Assembly: GCF_002929355.1 (NCBI RefSeq)
Contig: NZ_PJIR01000003.1
Coordinates: 434,001 to 498,000, forward strand
Reading direction: 5' to 3'
Origin: Arthrobacter sp. B0490
GTDB taxonomy: Bacteria; Actinomycetota; Actinomycetes; Actinomycetales; Micrococcaceae
DNA length: 64,000 bases
Below, in pieces: positions 8,871-17,059 of this stretch. Each line of letters begins with the position of its first letter. Position 1 is the first letter of the stretch. Below the pieces are notes generated by a model. It made no database searches, had not been told where the DNA came from, and saw nothing but the letters and a program-made list of their open reading frames with translations. The position numbers were made by a program, and so were the translations under genes.

Positions 8871-9335
8871 ATGAGCAGCGAGCGCATGCAGTCCACCTAC
8901 GACCCGCGCTACGAGGGGATCTACCAGCGCGGCGGTGCCACCGAGGCGGTCTCGCGCATGGAGTCGCCCGCGCCGCCGGCCCCTGCCCTGCCGCACGAGC
9001 CGGAGCGGCCCGTGGAACCCTCGGCCATCCGCGAGGTGGCGCCCCAGGGCCTTCCCCGGCAGGACGAAGCGGTGCCCCGCAACCCGTACGACCGGTGGCT
9101 GTGGATCCTCGCGGGCGCCCTCGTGGCGCTCGGGGTGTTCTTCCTGGCGGCGCCGATGCTCTACGAGCAGCAGTACATGGAGGCCATGACCTCGGGGCAG
9201 CCGGGCGGGGGCTACATCAACCCCTGGTACAACTACACGGCGGCGGCGGCGCCCGTTCTCCTGCTGACCGGCGTCGCGACCGCTGTCGCCCAGCTCTTCG
9301 TGCTGTCCGTCCGGCACACGCTGGCGACGCGCTGA
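8871..9335 (+). CDS. Unknown two-helix membrane protein
   Basis: A 154-residue protein I do not recognise. The first 80 residues are polar and Pro/Glu-rich (probably cytoplasmic), followed by a membrane helix (WLWILAGALVALGVFFLAA), a short outside loop containing GGGYINPWYNYTAA and a second helix (PVLLLTGVATAVAQLFVL). The ATG at 8871 has GGGGGAGG 5 nt upstream, the clearest ribosome binding site in this area. It lies alone between a leftward pentapeptide gene and the glutaminase. Codon usage is normal for the window, so it is a real gene. Confidence 0.75.
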   Translation: MSSERMQSTYDPRYEGIYQRGGATEAVSRMESPAPPAPALPHEPERPVEPSAIREVAPQGLPRQDEAVPRNPYDRWLWILAGALVALGVFFLAAPMLYEQQYMEAMTSGQPGGGYINPWYNYTAAAAPVLLLTGVATAVAQLFVLSVRHTLATR

Positions 9336-9434
9336 CCCTGCACCGACCCTGCACCGACCACGCGCCGGGCGGTGCCGCCGGGCACGCGCCGACGGCCGTC
9401 GGGCGGTCGCTCTCCGCCCCGTAGGGTGGAGAGC

Positions 9435-11249
9435 ATGGAATCACCGATCGAGAGCTACCTGCGGACCATCCACCGGGAGATCTCGGATCTGCGCGACGGC
9501 AAGCCGTACAGCACCATCCCCGCCATGGCGAACGTGAACCCGGACAACTTCGGCATCTGCCTGACCACCGTGGACGGGTACATGTACGAGGTGGGCGACA
9601 CGCGCGAGGAATTCACCATCCAGTCCATCTCCAAGCCCTTCACCTACGGCCTGGCGCTCTCCGACCTCGGCATGGACGCCGTCGACGCCAAGGTGGACGT
9701 GGAGCCGTCGGGCGACTCGTTCAACGAGATCTCCCTCGCACCGGGCACCGGCCGCCCCTCCAACGCGATGATCAACGCCGGCGCGCTGACGGCCACGTCC
9801 CTCGTCCAGTCGCGCGGCGGGAACCGGCGCTTCAAGCGCATCCTCAGCACCTACTCGCACTTCGCCGGACGCCAGCTCGGCGTCGACGAGGAGATCTTCA
9901 GGTCCGAACTGGACCACGGCCACCGCAACCGCGCACTGGCCCACCTGCTGCGGTCCTTCGGCATCATCGAGGACGATCCCACGCCGGTCATCGAGGACTA
10001 CTTCCGGCAATGCTCCGTGATGGTCAACTGCATGGACCTCTCCGTCATGGCGGCCACGCTCGCGAACTCGGGACGCAACCCGCTGACCGGGGTCGAGGCC
10101 ATGGATCTCCTGGCCGTCGAGCGGGTCCTCTCGGTGATGACCACGTGCGGGATGTACGACGACGCCGGATCGTGGATCAGCACCGTGGGCATGCCGGCCA
10201 AGAGCGGCGTGGGCGGCGGCACCATCGCCGTCCTGCCCGGACAGGTGGGGCTCGCGGTCTACTCGCCCCCGCTCGACGAGCACGGCAGCAGCGTGCGCGG
10301 CATGGCCACGAGCCAGCGCATGTCCCGCGACATGGAGCTGCACTTCGTGCGCGCGGCGCGGGCCGGCCGGTCCGCCATTCGCGCCACCTACGACATCCTC
10401 GCCGCGCCGTCGGGCATCCGGCGCACGGACGAGGCGATGGACGTGCTGCGCGAGCACGGGAACCAGGCGATGGTGATCGAGCTCAACGGCGACCTCCTGT
10501 TCGCGGGCACCGAGTCCATGGTGCGTGAGCTGAGCGGACTCGACGACGACGTCGATTTCGTGATCCTGGACCTGCGCCGCGTCGACGAGGTCGCCGACGT
10601 CTCCCTCCGCCTGCTCGGCGAGGTGCGGGAGAACCTCACGAAGGTGGACTGCGACCTCGTGCTGATCGACGGCGAGGGAACGCTCGCGGAGACCTTCCGG
10701 GACGTCGACCGGCCCGTCCCGACCTTCGACACCCGCACCGCCGCCGTCGAGTGGTGCGAGAACGAGCTCATCACCCGTTACGGCGGGGACCTCCTCCTCC
10801 CCTCGACGGTGGACGTGGCCCAGTGCCCCGCGCTCAACCCGCTCTCCGACGAGGACGTCGAGGCCCTGACGGCGCACATGGAGGACCGCACCTACGAGAA
10901 GGGCCACGTGGTGCGGCGCGTCGGGCAGACGTTCGGCGGCGTGTTCTTCATCCTCTCGGGCAAGATCGCCACGTCGGTCCCCGGACCCACCGGCGAGCGC
11001 CTCAAGCTGACCACCCTGAGCGCCGGGATGACGTTCGGCGAACTCGCCCTCGGCAGCGACGACCGGCAGGAGACGACGGTCAAGGCGCTCGAGGACGTCC
11101 ACGTCAAGGTGCTCACCGCCCAGGCCATCAGGACCGTGGAGAAGGACGACCCCCGGCTCGCCGTCGAACTCTGGAAGGCCCTCACGCGCGACGCCTACAC
11201 CCGGGTGGACCTGTACCTGCGGGAGACGGCCGTGCGGATCCGGGACTAG
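9435..11249 (+). CDS. glsA: Glutaminase A fused to STAS and cyclic-nucleotide-binding domains
   Basis: A 604-residue cytoplasmic enzyme converting glutamine to glutamate and ammonia. Residues 1-310 are the serine-dependent beta-lactamase-like glutaminase, with the SxxK catalytic pair Ser64-Lys67 in QSISKPFTYG and the motifs INAGAL and MPAKSGVGGG. Residues about 340-440 form a STAS domain (VIELNGDLLFAG, VDFVILDLRRVD), and residues about 455-590 a cNMP/CRP-like domain (VGQTFGGVFFILSGKIA, MTFGELALG). The extra domains imply control by a nucleotide or partner. A TAGGGT box lies 7 nt before the ATG at 9435. The stop overlaps the stop of the convergent SRPBCC gene. Confidence 0.93.
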   Translation: MESPIESYLRTIHREISDLRDGKPYSTIPAMANVNPDNFGICLTTVDGYMYEVGDTREEFTIQSISKPFTYGLALSDLGMDAVDAKVDVEPSGDSFNEISLAPGTGRPSNAMINAGALTATSLVQSRGGNRRFKRILSTYSHFAGRQLGVDEEIFRSELDHGHRNRALAHLLRSFGIIEDDPTPVIEDYFRQCSVMVNCMDLSVMAATLANSGRNPLTGVEAMDLLAVERVLSVMTTCGMYDDAGSWISTVGMPAKSGVGGGTIAVLPGQVGLAVYSPPLDEHGSSVRGMATSQRMSRDMELHFVRAARAGRSAIRATYDILAAPSGIRRTDEAMDVLREHGNQAMVIELNGDLLFAGTESMVRELSGLDDDVDFVILDLRRVDEVADVSLRLLGEVRENLTKVDCDLVLIDGEGTLAETFRDVDRPVPTFDTRTAAVEWCENELITRYGGDLLLPSTVDVAQCPALNPLSDEDVEALTAHMEDRTYEKGHVVRRVGQTFGGVFFILSGKIATSVPGPTGERLKLTTLSAGMTFGELALGSDDRQETTVKALEDVHVKVLTAQAIRTVEKDDPRLAVELWKALTRDAYTRVDLYLRETAVRIRD

Positions 11250-11761
11250 CGGCCGCGCCGGGGCGGTCCGGCCTCGGCCGCCGCCTTGAGGTTGCGCAGC
11301 GTGCGCCGGATGTTCCCGCGCTGGAACGCCGCGAAGGTGGTCCCGCCGGTCGCCACGTAGTCGAACGCCCGCGCGGCGGCGTCGTGCCAGGGGCGGTCGT
11401 CGGTCCACGTCTCGGTGACGAGGGTCCCGCCGTCGAGCTCCTCGAAGGTGTACCGCCAGGTCGCGATGCGGGCCGGGACCCGTCGCTTCGCGCCACCGAT
11501 GGCGTGCACGCGGAAGGCGAACTCCCGGCCGGGCTCGGCGACCGTCACGGTGCAGCGCGTGGTCCAGCTGACGCGCCCGCGCGTGTTGGCGCCGTCGAAC
11601 ACCGTGCCGACCGTGACGCGGCCGTCCCCGCCCGCCAGCACGGCTCCCCTGTTCTCAGGGCTCCACTCGCCCATCCTCGTCACATCGCTGACCATGGCGT
11701 AGAGCGCTTCCGGCGGCCGCGCGACCACCGTGCTGTCCGAGACCGAGATGACCCGTCCCAT
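11246..11761 (-). CDS. SRPBCC (START-like) family protein
   Basis: A 171-residue protein with a polyketide-cyclase/START-like fold, which forms a hydrophobic ligand cavity. The family signatures are the N-terminal strand VISVSDSTVVARPPEALYAM, then DVTRMGEWSPENRG, and the C-terminal YVATGGTTFAAFQRGNIRRT helix. No catalytic residues define a reaction. ATG 11761 gives the usual family length; the in-frame upstream extension is poor. It is convergent with the glutaminase gene (stops share CTAG) and divergent from the epimerase. Confidence 0.83.
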   Translation of the reverse strand: MGRVISVSDSTVVARPPEALYAMVSDVTRMGEWSPENRGAVLAGGDGRVTVGTVFDGANTRGRVSWTTRCTVTVAEPGREFAFRVHAIGGAKRRVPARIATWRYTFEELDGGTLVTETWTDDRPWHDAAARAFDYVATGGTTFAAFQRGNIRRTLRNLKAAAEAGPPRRGR

Positions 11762-11931
11762 GCGTCCCCTTCGCTGCCGGTCCGTCGCCCGGGCTGCCGG
11801 GCGCACCGCGGGCCAGTCTACGTCCGGGACCTGGGGGAGCCGGCCGGGCACGGCACACGCCCCTGCCCCTGCCCCTGCCCCTAGACTGGCGACGATGCGT
11901 GGCCTCGTCCGGCCACCGGGACGGGAGTGCG

Positions 11932-12774
11932 ATGACGGTGCTGATAGCGGGCTGCGGGGACCTCGGGACAGAAGTGGGCTTGCGGCTCGCTGCCCGCGGC
12001 GAGCGCGTGGTCGGCTGGCGCCGATCCCCCGACCTTCTCCCCGCGGGCATCGAGGGCGTGGCCGCGGACCTGACCCGGCGCCTGCCGCCGGTCCCGCCGG
12101 ACACGGACGTCGTCGTCATCGCCACCGCCGCCGGGGAGCGCAGCGAGGCGGCCTACCGCAGCGCCTACGTGGACGCGACGGGCAACGTGCTGGACGCCCT
12201 CGCTCGCGACGGCGTCTCGCCCCGGCGCATCGTCTTCGTGTCCTCCACCGCGGTGTACGGGGACTTCGACGGCGGTCGGGTCACCGAGGAGTCACCGGCG
12301 GAGGCGACCGCTCCGACGGCGCGGCTGGTGCGCGAGGCCGAGCGGGTGCTCCTCGGCAGGTCGAACCGCGGGACCGTCCTCCGGCTCTCCGGGATCTACG
12401 GGCCGGGCCGGACACGCCTCATCGACCAGGTGAGGGGCGGGGCCGTGCTGCCGGCGGAACCGCAGTGGACCAATCGGATCCACCGCGACGACGCCGCGGC
12501 GGCGATCGTGCACCTGGTCACGGCGGTCGCGGATCCGGCCCCGATCTACCTGGGCAGCGACGAGCTGCCCGTGGACCTCGGGGAGGTGCTGCAGTTCCTC
12601 GCCGCCGAGCTCGGCCTGCCGGAACCGCCCCGCGGCGAGGTGGCCGCGACCCGCGGCGGCGCGCGCCGGGTGGACAGCGGCCTGCTCCGGTCCACCGGGT
12701 TCTCCTTCACCTATCCGACGTACCGGGAAGGGTACCGAGCGGTCCTCGCAGGGCAGGGCGTCAGGCACCCGTAG
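11932..12774 (+). CDS. NAD(P)-dependent epimerase/dehydratase (atypical SDR)
   Basis: A 280-residue Rossmann protein. The N-terminus has the nucleotide-binding turn AGCGDLGTEVG; the middle has the family segment IVFVSSTAVYGD and, later, LRLSGIYGPGR, as in YeeZ-like or atypical epimerases. The usual YxxxK pair is not complete, so the exact reaction is uncertain. ATG 11932 has GGGAG 6 nt upstream; an in-frame GTG at 11899 lies soon after a TAGACT -10 box (11882-11887) and could be an almost leaderless alternative. Its 3' end overlaps the convergent membrane glycosyltransferase by 14 nt. Confidence 0.85.
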   Translation: MTVLIAGCGDLGTEVGLRLAARGERVVGWRRSPDLLPAGIEGVAADLTRRLPPVPPDTDVVVIATAAGERSEAAYRSAYVDATGNVLDALARDGVSPRRIVFVSSTAVYGDFDGGRVTEESPAEATAPTARLVREAERVLLGRSNRGTVLRLSGIYGPGRTRLIDQVRGGAVLPAEPQWTNRIHRDDAAAAIVHLVTAVADPAPIYLGSDELPVDLGEVLQFLAAELGLPEPPRGEVAATRGGARRVDSGLLRSTGFSFTYPTYREGYRAVLAGQGVRHP

Positions 12775-14014
12775 CCGCGGCGGCGGGGACGCGGGCGCGG
12801 GCCCCCAGGCGTCCGAGCCGCACGAGCGACCAGACGAAGATGCTGATCACCAGCAGGTTCCGGAGCGTGAGCAGGACGGCGACGGCAGGGTTGAGCTCGT
12901 AGCGCAGGGCGTCGTAGAACACGGGGTACACGAGCGTGGTGAGGCCCGCCGTCGCCAGCATGGCGATCGCCGGATAGCGCCATTCGGCCGCCCGGTCGAG
13001 CACGAGCCCTGCGGCGATGACGGCAGCGATCCAGAGCATGAACTGCGGGGAACCCACCTTGTTGAACACCACGAGGGTGCTCACGAGCGCCAGCGACCCC
13101 GCGGCGAGCAGTGGCCCCGCCTCCGCGCCGCGGTGCAGCGCGATCGCGAGGAACGCCGCGACCAGGACGACCGTCAGGACGAGCAGCGGTGTCATGAGGT
13201 CCCCGACGAGACCGCTCAGCGCCCCCCGGACCTCCATGGTGTTGATGACCTCGTCCTCGAAGAAGTACGCGCCCGAGGTCCCCGTGATGGCCTGCCACAC
13301 CCCGGGCGTGCTGAGCGGCGCCTCGAGCTGCATGCCGCGGGCACCCTGCGCCGTGAGGAAACCGGTGAGGTTGCGGACGTCCCCTGCCACCGCGACGACG
13401 GCCGCGATGCCGGCGGTGAGGGCGATGCCGGCACCGAGGATGCCCAGTCTGCCCTTGCGCACGACGACGAGGGCTGCGAGCACGACGGCGGCCGGCCACA
13501 CCTTCATCCATGTCGCCGCACTGAGGATGAGGGCCGCGACGAACGGGCGCACGGCGACCAGGAGCAGCGCGGTGATGACCAGGGGCGCCGTCAGGCCGTC
13601 GATCCTGCCGACGGCGACCGGGCCGAGCAGTGCCGTCGCCGTCAGCCACCAGTAGGCGGCGGTGGGCGACGACGCCGCTCCGCGCCGGAGGAGGGCCGCC
13701 GTGGCGAGGGCGTTGAGCCCGGCGAAGAGCAGGAACCACGCCAACTGGTAGAGGTAGGGGCCGAACACCGTGGCGGCCACCATGGGTGCCAGGGCCCCGA
13801 CGGGGTACACCCAGGCCGTGTCGATGCCCTGCCACGTCCCGTCGTCCAGGGCGAGGTACGCCCATTCGCGGTAGAAGCGGATGTCGCTGAGCACTCCCCC
13901 GCCGAGGATGAAGGGCAGCAGGCGGGCGAGGAAACCGAGGTGGATGAGGGCGAAGAAGAGCCAGACCGAGCGGGCGCTGTTGCGGGTCTCCGGTCGGGGG
14001 AGGCGGATGCGCAC
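12761..14014 (-). CDS. GT87/DUF2029-like multi-pass membrane glycosyltransferase
   Basis: A 417-residue polytopic membrane protein with about ten hydrophobic helices and a first loop containing SDIRFYREWAYLALDDGTWQG, the place where polyprenyl-phosphate-dependent GT-C enzymes keep their acidic residue. Features such as VGRIDGLTAPLVITALLL and ATWMKVWPAAVVLA are typical of the DUF2029/GT87 group, which includes mannosyltransferases of actinobacterial glycolipids. The GTG at 14014 is preceded by AGGAG with 7 nt spacing, which decides the start. The donor and acceptor cannot be read from the sequence. It stands alone, leftward, between two unrelated genes. Confidence 0.78.
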   Translation of the reverse strand: MRIRLPRPETRNSARSVWLFFALIHLGFLARLLPFILGGGVLSDIRFYREWAYLALDDGTWQGIDTAWVYPVGALAPMVAATVFGPYLYQLAWFLLFAGLNALATAALLRRGAASSPTAAYWWLTATALLGPVAVGRIDGLTAPLVITALLLVAVRPFVAALILSAATWMKVWPAAVVLAALVVVRKGRLGILGAGIALTAGIAAVVAVAGDVRNLTGFLTAQGARGMQLEAPLSTPGVWQAITGTSGAYFFEDEVINTMEVRGALSGLVGDLMTPLLVLTVVLVAAFLAIALHRGAEAGPLLAAGSLALVSTLVVFNKVGSPQFMLWIAAVIAAGLVLDRAAEWRYPAIAMLATAGLTTLVYPVFYDALRYELNPAVAVLLTLRNLLVISIFVWSLVRLGRLGARARVPAAAATGA

Positions 14015-14058
14015 GGAGGGGCTCCTGGTCGGTTCGGGCGGTGGCAGCCGCCATCGTC

Positions 14059-14763
14059 TCACCCGCCGTGCGGCCCGCGCCAATCCCCGACGACCTCGCG
14101 GGCGTGGGCGAAATCCTCCGCGAGCGCGTCCCCCTCCGCCGCACCGACGAGGGACTCCGCCCGCGCGAGCGCGGCACGGGCGGGCACGGGATCCCCGAGC
14201 CGGACCAGCAGCTCCGCGCGGTACAGCTCGGCCCGCGCCCTGTCCGCGGCGGGGGCGTCGGCATGGCGGGCGAGGCCGCGGTCGAGGACGTCCAGGGCGA
14301 CGGCGTGGTCCCCGCGGGCGTCCCCCTGACGTGCTGCGACCTCCAGGACGCGGGCCAGGCCCGTGGCGCGGTCGGGCCCCTCCTCCTCGGTGTCCCCGGC
14401 CCGGGAGATGCGCAGCCAGTTGCCACCGACGTCCACCACGCTGAATCCGCTGGTGGTCCCCTGCTTCCGGCGGGGCCGCAGCAGGCGCGGGATGCCGGCG
14501 GACGGGATACGGCCGCGCGTCCGGCGGAGCCCGTCGGCGAACGTCCGGTAGAGCGCGTCGGCGTCCGGCACCGTGATGATGACGCTGCCCAGCGATGCCG
14601 CCGGGTCGAAACCGGGCACCGCGGACAGGTGGATACCCATGTCCTCGAGCTCGACGACGGCGTGCGGGTTCGGGCGCACCTGCCGGTAGGTGCGCCGGAA
14701 GCCGAGGTCCTCGTAGAAGGCGATGGCCTCGTCGAGGTCCGGGACCGTCAGGATCGGGTACAT
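14059..14763 (-). CDS. VOC (glyoxalase-like) protein with TPR-like extension
   Basis: A 234-residue protein. Residues 1-125 are a vicinal-oxygen-chelate module (YPILTVPDLDEAIAFYEDLG at the start, then SVVDVGGNWLRI). Residues 135-234 are helical and Ala/Arg-rich, with ALDVLDRGLARH and AELYRAELLVRLGDPVPARA repeating like tetratricopeptides. Single-domain VOC proteins are usually about 125 residues, so the extension is unusual. Start ATG 14763 has a weak ribosome binding site; a GTG at 14778 preceded by GGAG is the alternative. The gene is divergent from another VOC gene at 14881. No substrate is evident. Confidence 0.78.
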   Translation of the reverse strand: MYPILTVPDLDEAIAFYEDLGFRRTYRQVRPNPHAVVELEDMGIHLSAVPGFDPAASLGSVIITVPDADALYRTFADGLRRTRGRIPSAGIPRLLRPRRKQGTTSGFSVVDVGGNWLRISRAGDTEEEGPDRATGLARVLEVAARQGDARGDHAVALDVLDRGLARHADAPAADRARAELYRAELLVRLGDPVPARAALARAESLVGAAEGDALAEDFAHAREVVGDWRGPHGG

Positions 14764-14868
14764 ACGTTCGCCGGCCACGGTCCCATGCTCCACCGTGGCG
14801 GGCGTGGCGTCCACCGGGTCCGGGCGGCGTCCACCGGGCCAACCCTGTGCCGGCGGCGCCCGCGGGCA

Positions 14869-14874
14869 TAGCCT
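14869..14874 (+). promoter_or_regulatory. -10 box TAGCCT of a probable leaderless VOC gene
   Basis: TAGCCT ends 6 nt before the ATG at 14881, and the gap TGGGCG contains no useful ribosome binding site, so the transcript probably begins at the start codon. Confidence 0.45.
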
Positions 14875-14880
14875 TGGGCG

Positions 14881-15270
14881 ATGACGCGGCGAGAGGTGTT
14901 CCCGATCATCAACTGCAGCGACCTGGCCTCGACCCGCGCCTTCTACGAACAGGTGTTTTCGGCCACCCTGCTCTACCGGTTCCCCGGGGAGGGGGAGCCG
15001 GAGTACGTCACGCTGGGGATCGGCGACGGCCGGCTCGCCCTGGGCTCCGGTACGACGCAGGCGCTGTACGGGTCCACGCCCCTGCCGGCCACGGGCCATG
15101 CGGTGGACGTCTGCCTCTACGTGGACGACCTCCCCGGCGTCGTCGCTGCCGCGCAGGCGGCGGGAGCCCCGGTCCCCCTGCCCCCCGAGCCCATGCCGTG
15201 GGGCGAGACCGTCGCCTACGTCCGCGATCCCGAGGGCACCATGCTGCTCGTCATCCAGGCTCCCGCGTAG
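14881..15270 (+). CDS. VOC family protein
   Basis: A 129-residue vicinal-oxygen-chelate protein with the two expected beta-alpha-beta-beta-beta units: FPIINCSDLASTRAFYEQVF near the start and DVCLYVDDLPGVVAAAQ in the second half, ending VRDPEGTMLLVIQ. Members include glyoxalases, dioxygenases and resistance proteins; nothing here selects one of these. Its 3' end overlaps the convergent TetR gene by about 20 nt. Confidence 0.85.
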   Translation: MTRREVFPIINCSDLASTRAFYEQVFSATLLYRFPGEGEPEYVTLGIGDGRLALGSGTTQALYGSTPLPATGHAVDVCLYVDDLPGVVAAAQAAGAPVPLPPEPMPWGETVAYVRDPEGTMLLVIQAPA

Positions 15271-15961
15271 GCACGCCGAGCCCCAGCTGCACGGAGAGGC
15301 GCTCCACCGTGTAGTCGTGGAGCGAGTCCAGGTCGGTGAAGGTGTCGGCACCGTACTGCCCGAACACCTCGAAGGAGACGGCGCCGAACAGGGCCGACCA
15401 TGCCTGCACGGTCGCCGCGACCACCCCGTCCGGCACCGACAGCGACAACTGGTCCCGGATCGCCCGGTAGTCCGGCGCGAGCGCACCCGGCGCCGTGCCG
15501 TCGCCTCCGGCGAGTTCCCCGGCCCGCCAGGCGTCGTCCATGATGTGCGCGAAGAGCGTGACGACGCGGGTCCCCTGCGCCGTCGTGCGCTCCGCCGGAG
15601 CCGCGTACCCCGGCACGGGGCTGCCGTAGAGCAGCGCCCAGCGGGACGGCTCCCGCACGGCCCAGGCCCGGACGGCCTGGGCGAGCGCGGAGAACCGGTC
15701 GACGGCGGTGGGCCCTGCCGCTCCGACGGCGTCCTCCACCTCGTCCCCGAGTTCCGTGTAGGCATCGACCACGAGGAGGGTCAGGAGGTCGTCGCGGTTC
15801 GCGACGTACCGGTACACCGCGGAGGACACGACACCGAGCTCCCGGGCCACGGCCCGGAGGGAGAGCGCTGCCGCACCCACCTCGGCGAGGTGGCGGCGGC
15901 CGATACGGGTGATGTCGTCGAGCGTCTGCTCCCGGGCGCGTTCCCGTGGTGTTCCTGGCAT
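15251..15961 (-). CDS. TetR family transcriptional regulator
   Basis: A 236-residue repressor. The N-terminal helix-turn-helix is at residues about 12-58 (LDDITRIGRRHLAEVGAA, then LRAVARELGVVSSAVYRYV), and the rest is a TetR ligand-binding domain of the WHG type (WALLYGSPVPGY, RVVTLFAHIMDDAW). Start ATG 15961 gives a normal N-terminus; GAGGAG abuts it. A TTG at 16000 would add 13 residues without sense. It is divergent from an NAD-dependent epimerase gene, and two perfect palindromes in the spacer are the likely operators, so it should repress itself and the epimerase. The inducer is unknown. Confidence 0.9.
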   Translation of the reverse strand: MPGTPRERAREQTLDDITRIGRRHLAEVGAAALSLRAVARELGVVSSAVYRYVANRDDLLTLLVVDAYTELGDEVEDAVGAAGPTAVDRFSALAQAVRAWAVREPSRWALLYGSPVPGYAAPAERTTAQGTRVVTLFAHIMDDAWRAGELAGGDGTAPGALAPDYRAIRDQLSLSVPDGVVAATVQAWSALFGAVSFEVFGQYGADTFTDLDSLHDYTVERLSVQLGLGVPTREPG

Positions 15962-16002
15962 CTCCTCACTCTCGCACCGCCACGAGAGCAGCGTCAACAA
16001 AA

Positions 16003-16017
16003 AAGAGCACTGCTCTT
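16003..16017. promoter_or_regulatory. TetR operator 1: AAGAGCACTGCTCTT
   Basis: A perfect 15-bp palindrome centred on a single C. The same core AGAGCACTGCTCT recurs 47 bp away. It abuts a -35 like TTGACA (16016-16021) for the rightward epimerase gene. Confidence 0.75.
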
Positions 16018-16048
16018 GACAAGGGATCGGCGGCCGCGCACCCTGAAT

Positions 16049-16067
16049 CTGAGAGCACTGCTCTCAG
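16049..16067. promoter_or_regulatory. TetR operator 2: CTGAGAGCACTGCTCTCAG
   Basis: A perfect 19-bp palindrome sharing the 13-bp core of operator 1. It lies near the expected start of rightward transcription, 32 nt before the epimerase ATG, where binding would block RNA polymerase. Confidence 0.78.
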
Positions 16068-16098
16068 TTCTGGTTCCCCGTCCACGAGAGGCACGATC

Positions 16099-17049
16099 AT
16101 GACCCTGTACGTCGTCACCGGAGCAGGACCCGTCGGCTGGACCCTCGCCGAGCAGCTGGCCGGGCGCGGGGACTCCGTCCGCATCCTCACCCGGTCGGGC
16201 TCCGGCCCCGTCCACCCCCTCGTCGAGAGGCTCCGGGTCGACGCCTCGGACGGCGCCGCGCTCGGTTCCGCCGTGACCGGAGCCGCCGCGGTCTTCCACT
16301 GCATCCACGGCAGCACCTACTCCGCGGCGGCGTGGAGGCGCGAGCTGCCCGCGGCCGAGGCGGCCGTCCTCGGGGCCGCCGGCCGGCAGGGCTCCGTCGT
16401 CGTCTTCCCGGAGAGCCTCTACTCCTACAGCCGCCCCGACGAGGTGATGACCGAGGATTCCGAGCGGGCCGCGGTCTCGGGCAAGCGCGGCGTCCGGGCG
16501 GTCCTCCTCGCGGCCCGCGCGGCGTCGGCGACGGACACCGTCTCCGTCGTCGCCTCCGACTTCTACGGCCCTAGGGTGCGCACGGCGCACGCGGGGGAAC
16601 GGATGGTCCCGTCGGTGCTGAAGGGCACGCCGATCCGGCTGGTCGGAGACCCCGACGCGCCCCACTCGTTCACCTACGTGCCCGACCTCGCCGCCGCCAT
16701 GATCGTGGCCGCCGGCCTGCCGCGAACACCGGACCGCGTGCTGCATGCGCCGACCCTCCCGGCGCTGACGCAGCGCCTGCTCGCCGGGGCCTTCGCCGCA
16801 GCGGCCGGCGTCGGCGCCCCGCGGCTCCACGGCACCCCGGGCAAGGTCCTCCGCGCCCTGGGCATGGTGCTGCCGTCCCTGCGGGAGATCGGGGAGCTGG
16901 CCTACCAGTTCGACCGGCCGTTCGTGCTGGACTCGGCCGCGTCGGAGCGGGCCCTGGGCCTCTCGCCGACACCCCTCGACACGGCCGCCCGTGAGACCGT
17001 GCGGTGGTGGCAGGCCGAGCTCGCCGCCGCGCCGTCGTCCCGCCGCTGA
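16099..17049 (+). CDS. NAD-dependent epimerase/dehydratase, TetR-controlled
   Basis: A 316-residue Rossmann-fold protein. It has the nucleotide-binding turn TGAGPVGWTLAEQLAGRG, a second-strand region RILTRSGSG and a segment FPESLYSYSRP; the classical YxxxK is not evident. The family includes nucleotide-sugar epimerases and NADPH-dependent quinone or aldehyde reductases. Start ATG 16099 is preceded by GAGAGG. Expression is probably controlled by the divergent TetR repressor through the two palindromes upstream. Such TetR/reductase pairs often respond to small electrophilic or phenolic compounds, but that is only an inference. Confidence 0.87.
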   Translation: MTLYVVTGAGPVGWTLAEQLAGRGDSVRILTRSGSGPVHPLVERLRVDASDGAALGSAVTGAAAVFHCIHGSTYSAAAWRRELPAAEAAVLGAAGRQGSVVVFPESLYSYSRPDEVMTEDSERAAVSGKRGVRAVLLAARAASATDTVSVVASDFYGPRVRTAHAGERMVPSVLKGTPIRLVGDPDAPHSFTYVPDLAAAMIVAAGLPRTPDRVLHAPTLPALTQRLLAGAFAAAAGVGAPRLHGTPGKVLRALGMVLPSLREIGELAYQFDRPFVLDSAASERALGLSPTPLDTAARETVRWWQAELAAAPSSRR

Positions 17050-17059
17050 CCGGAAGGGA

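Noticed and set aside
9441..11408. 655-codon open frame on the minus strand opposite the glutaminase gene
   Set aside because: It is an antisense shadow caused by high GC. The forward frame shows clear glutaminase, STAS and cNMP motifs, while this frame is rich in His, Gly, Arg and Asp without any domain.
11895..12902. ATG 7 nt after a TAGACT box (MRGLVRPPGREC...) as a leaderless gene
   Set aside because: This frame runs through the epimerase gene in the wrong phase and looks like a shadow. The box may serve the GTG at 11899 or the ATG at 11932.
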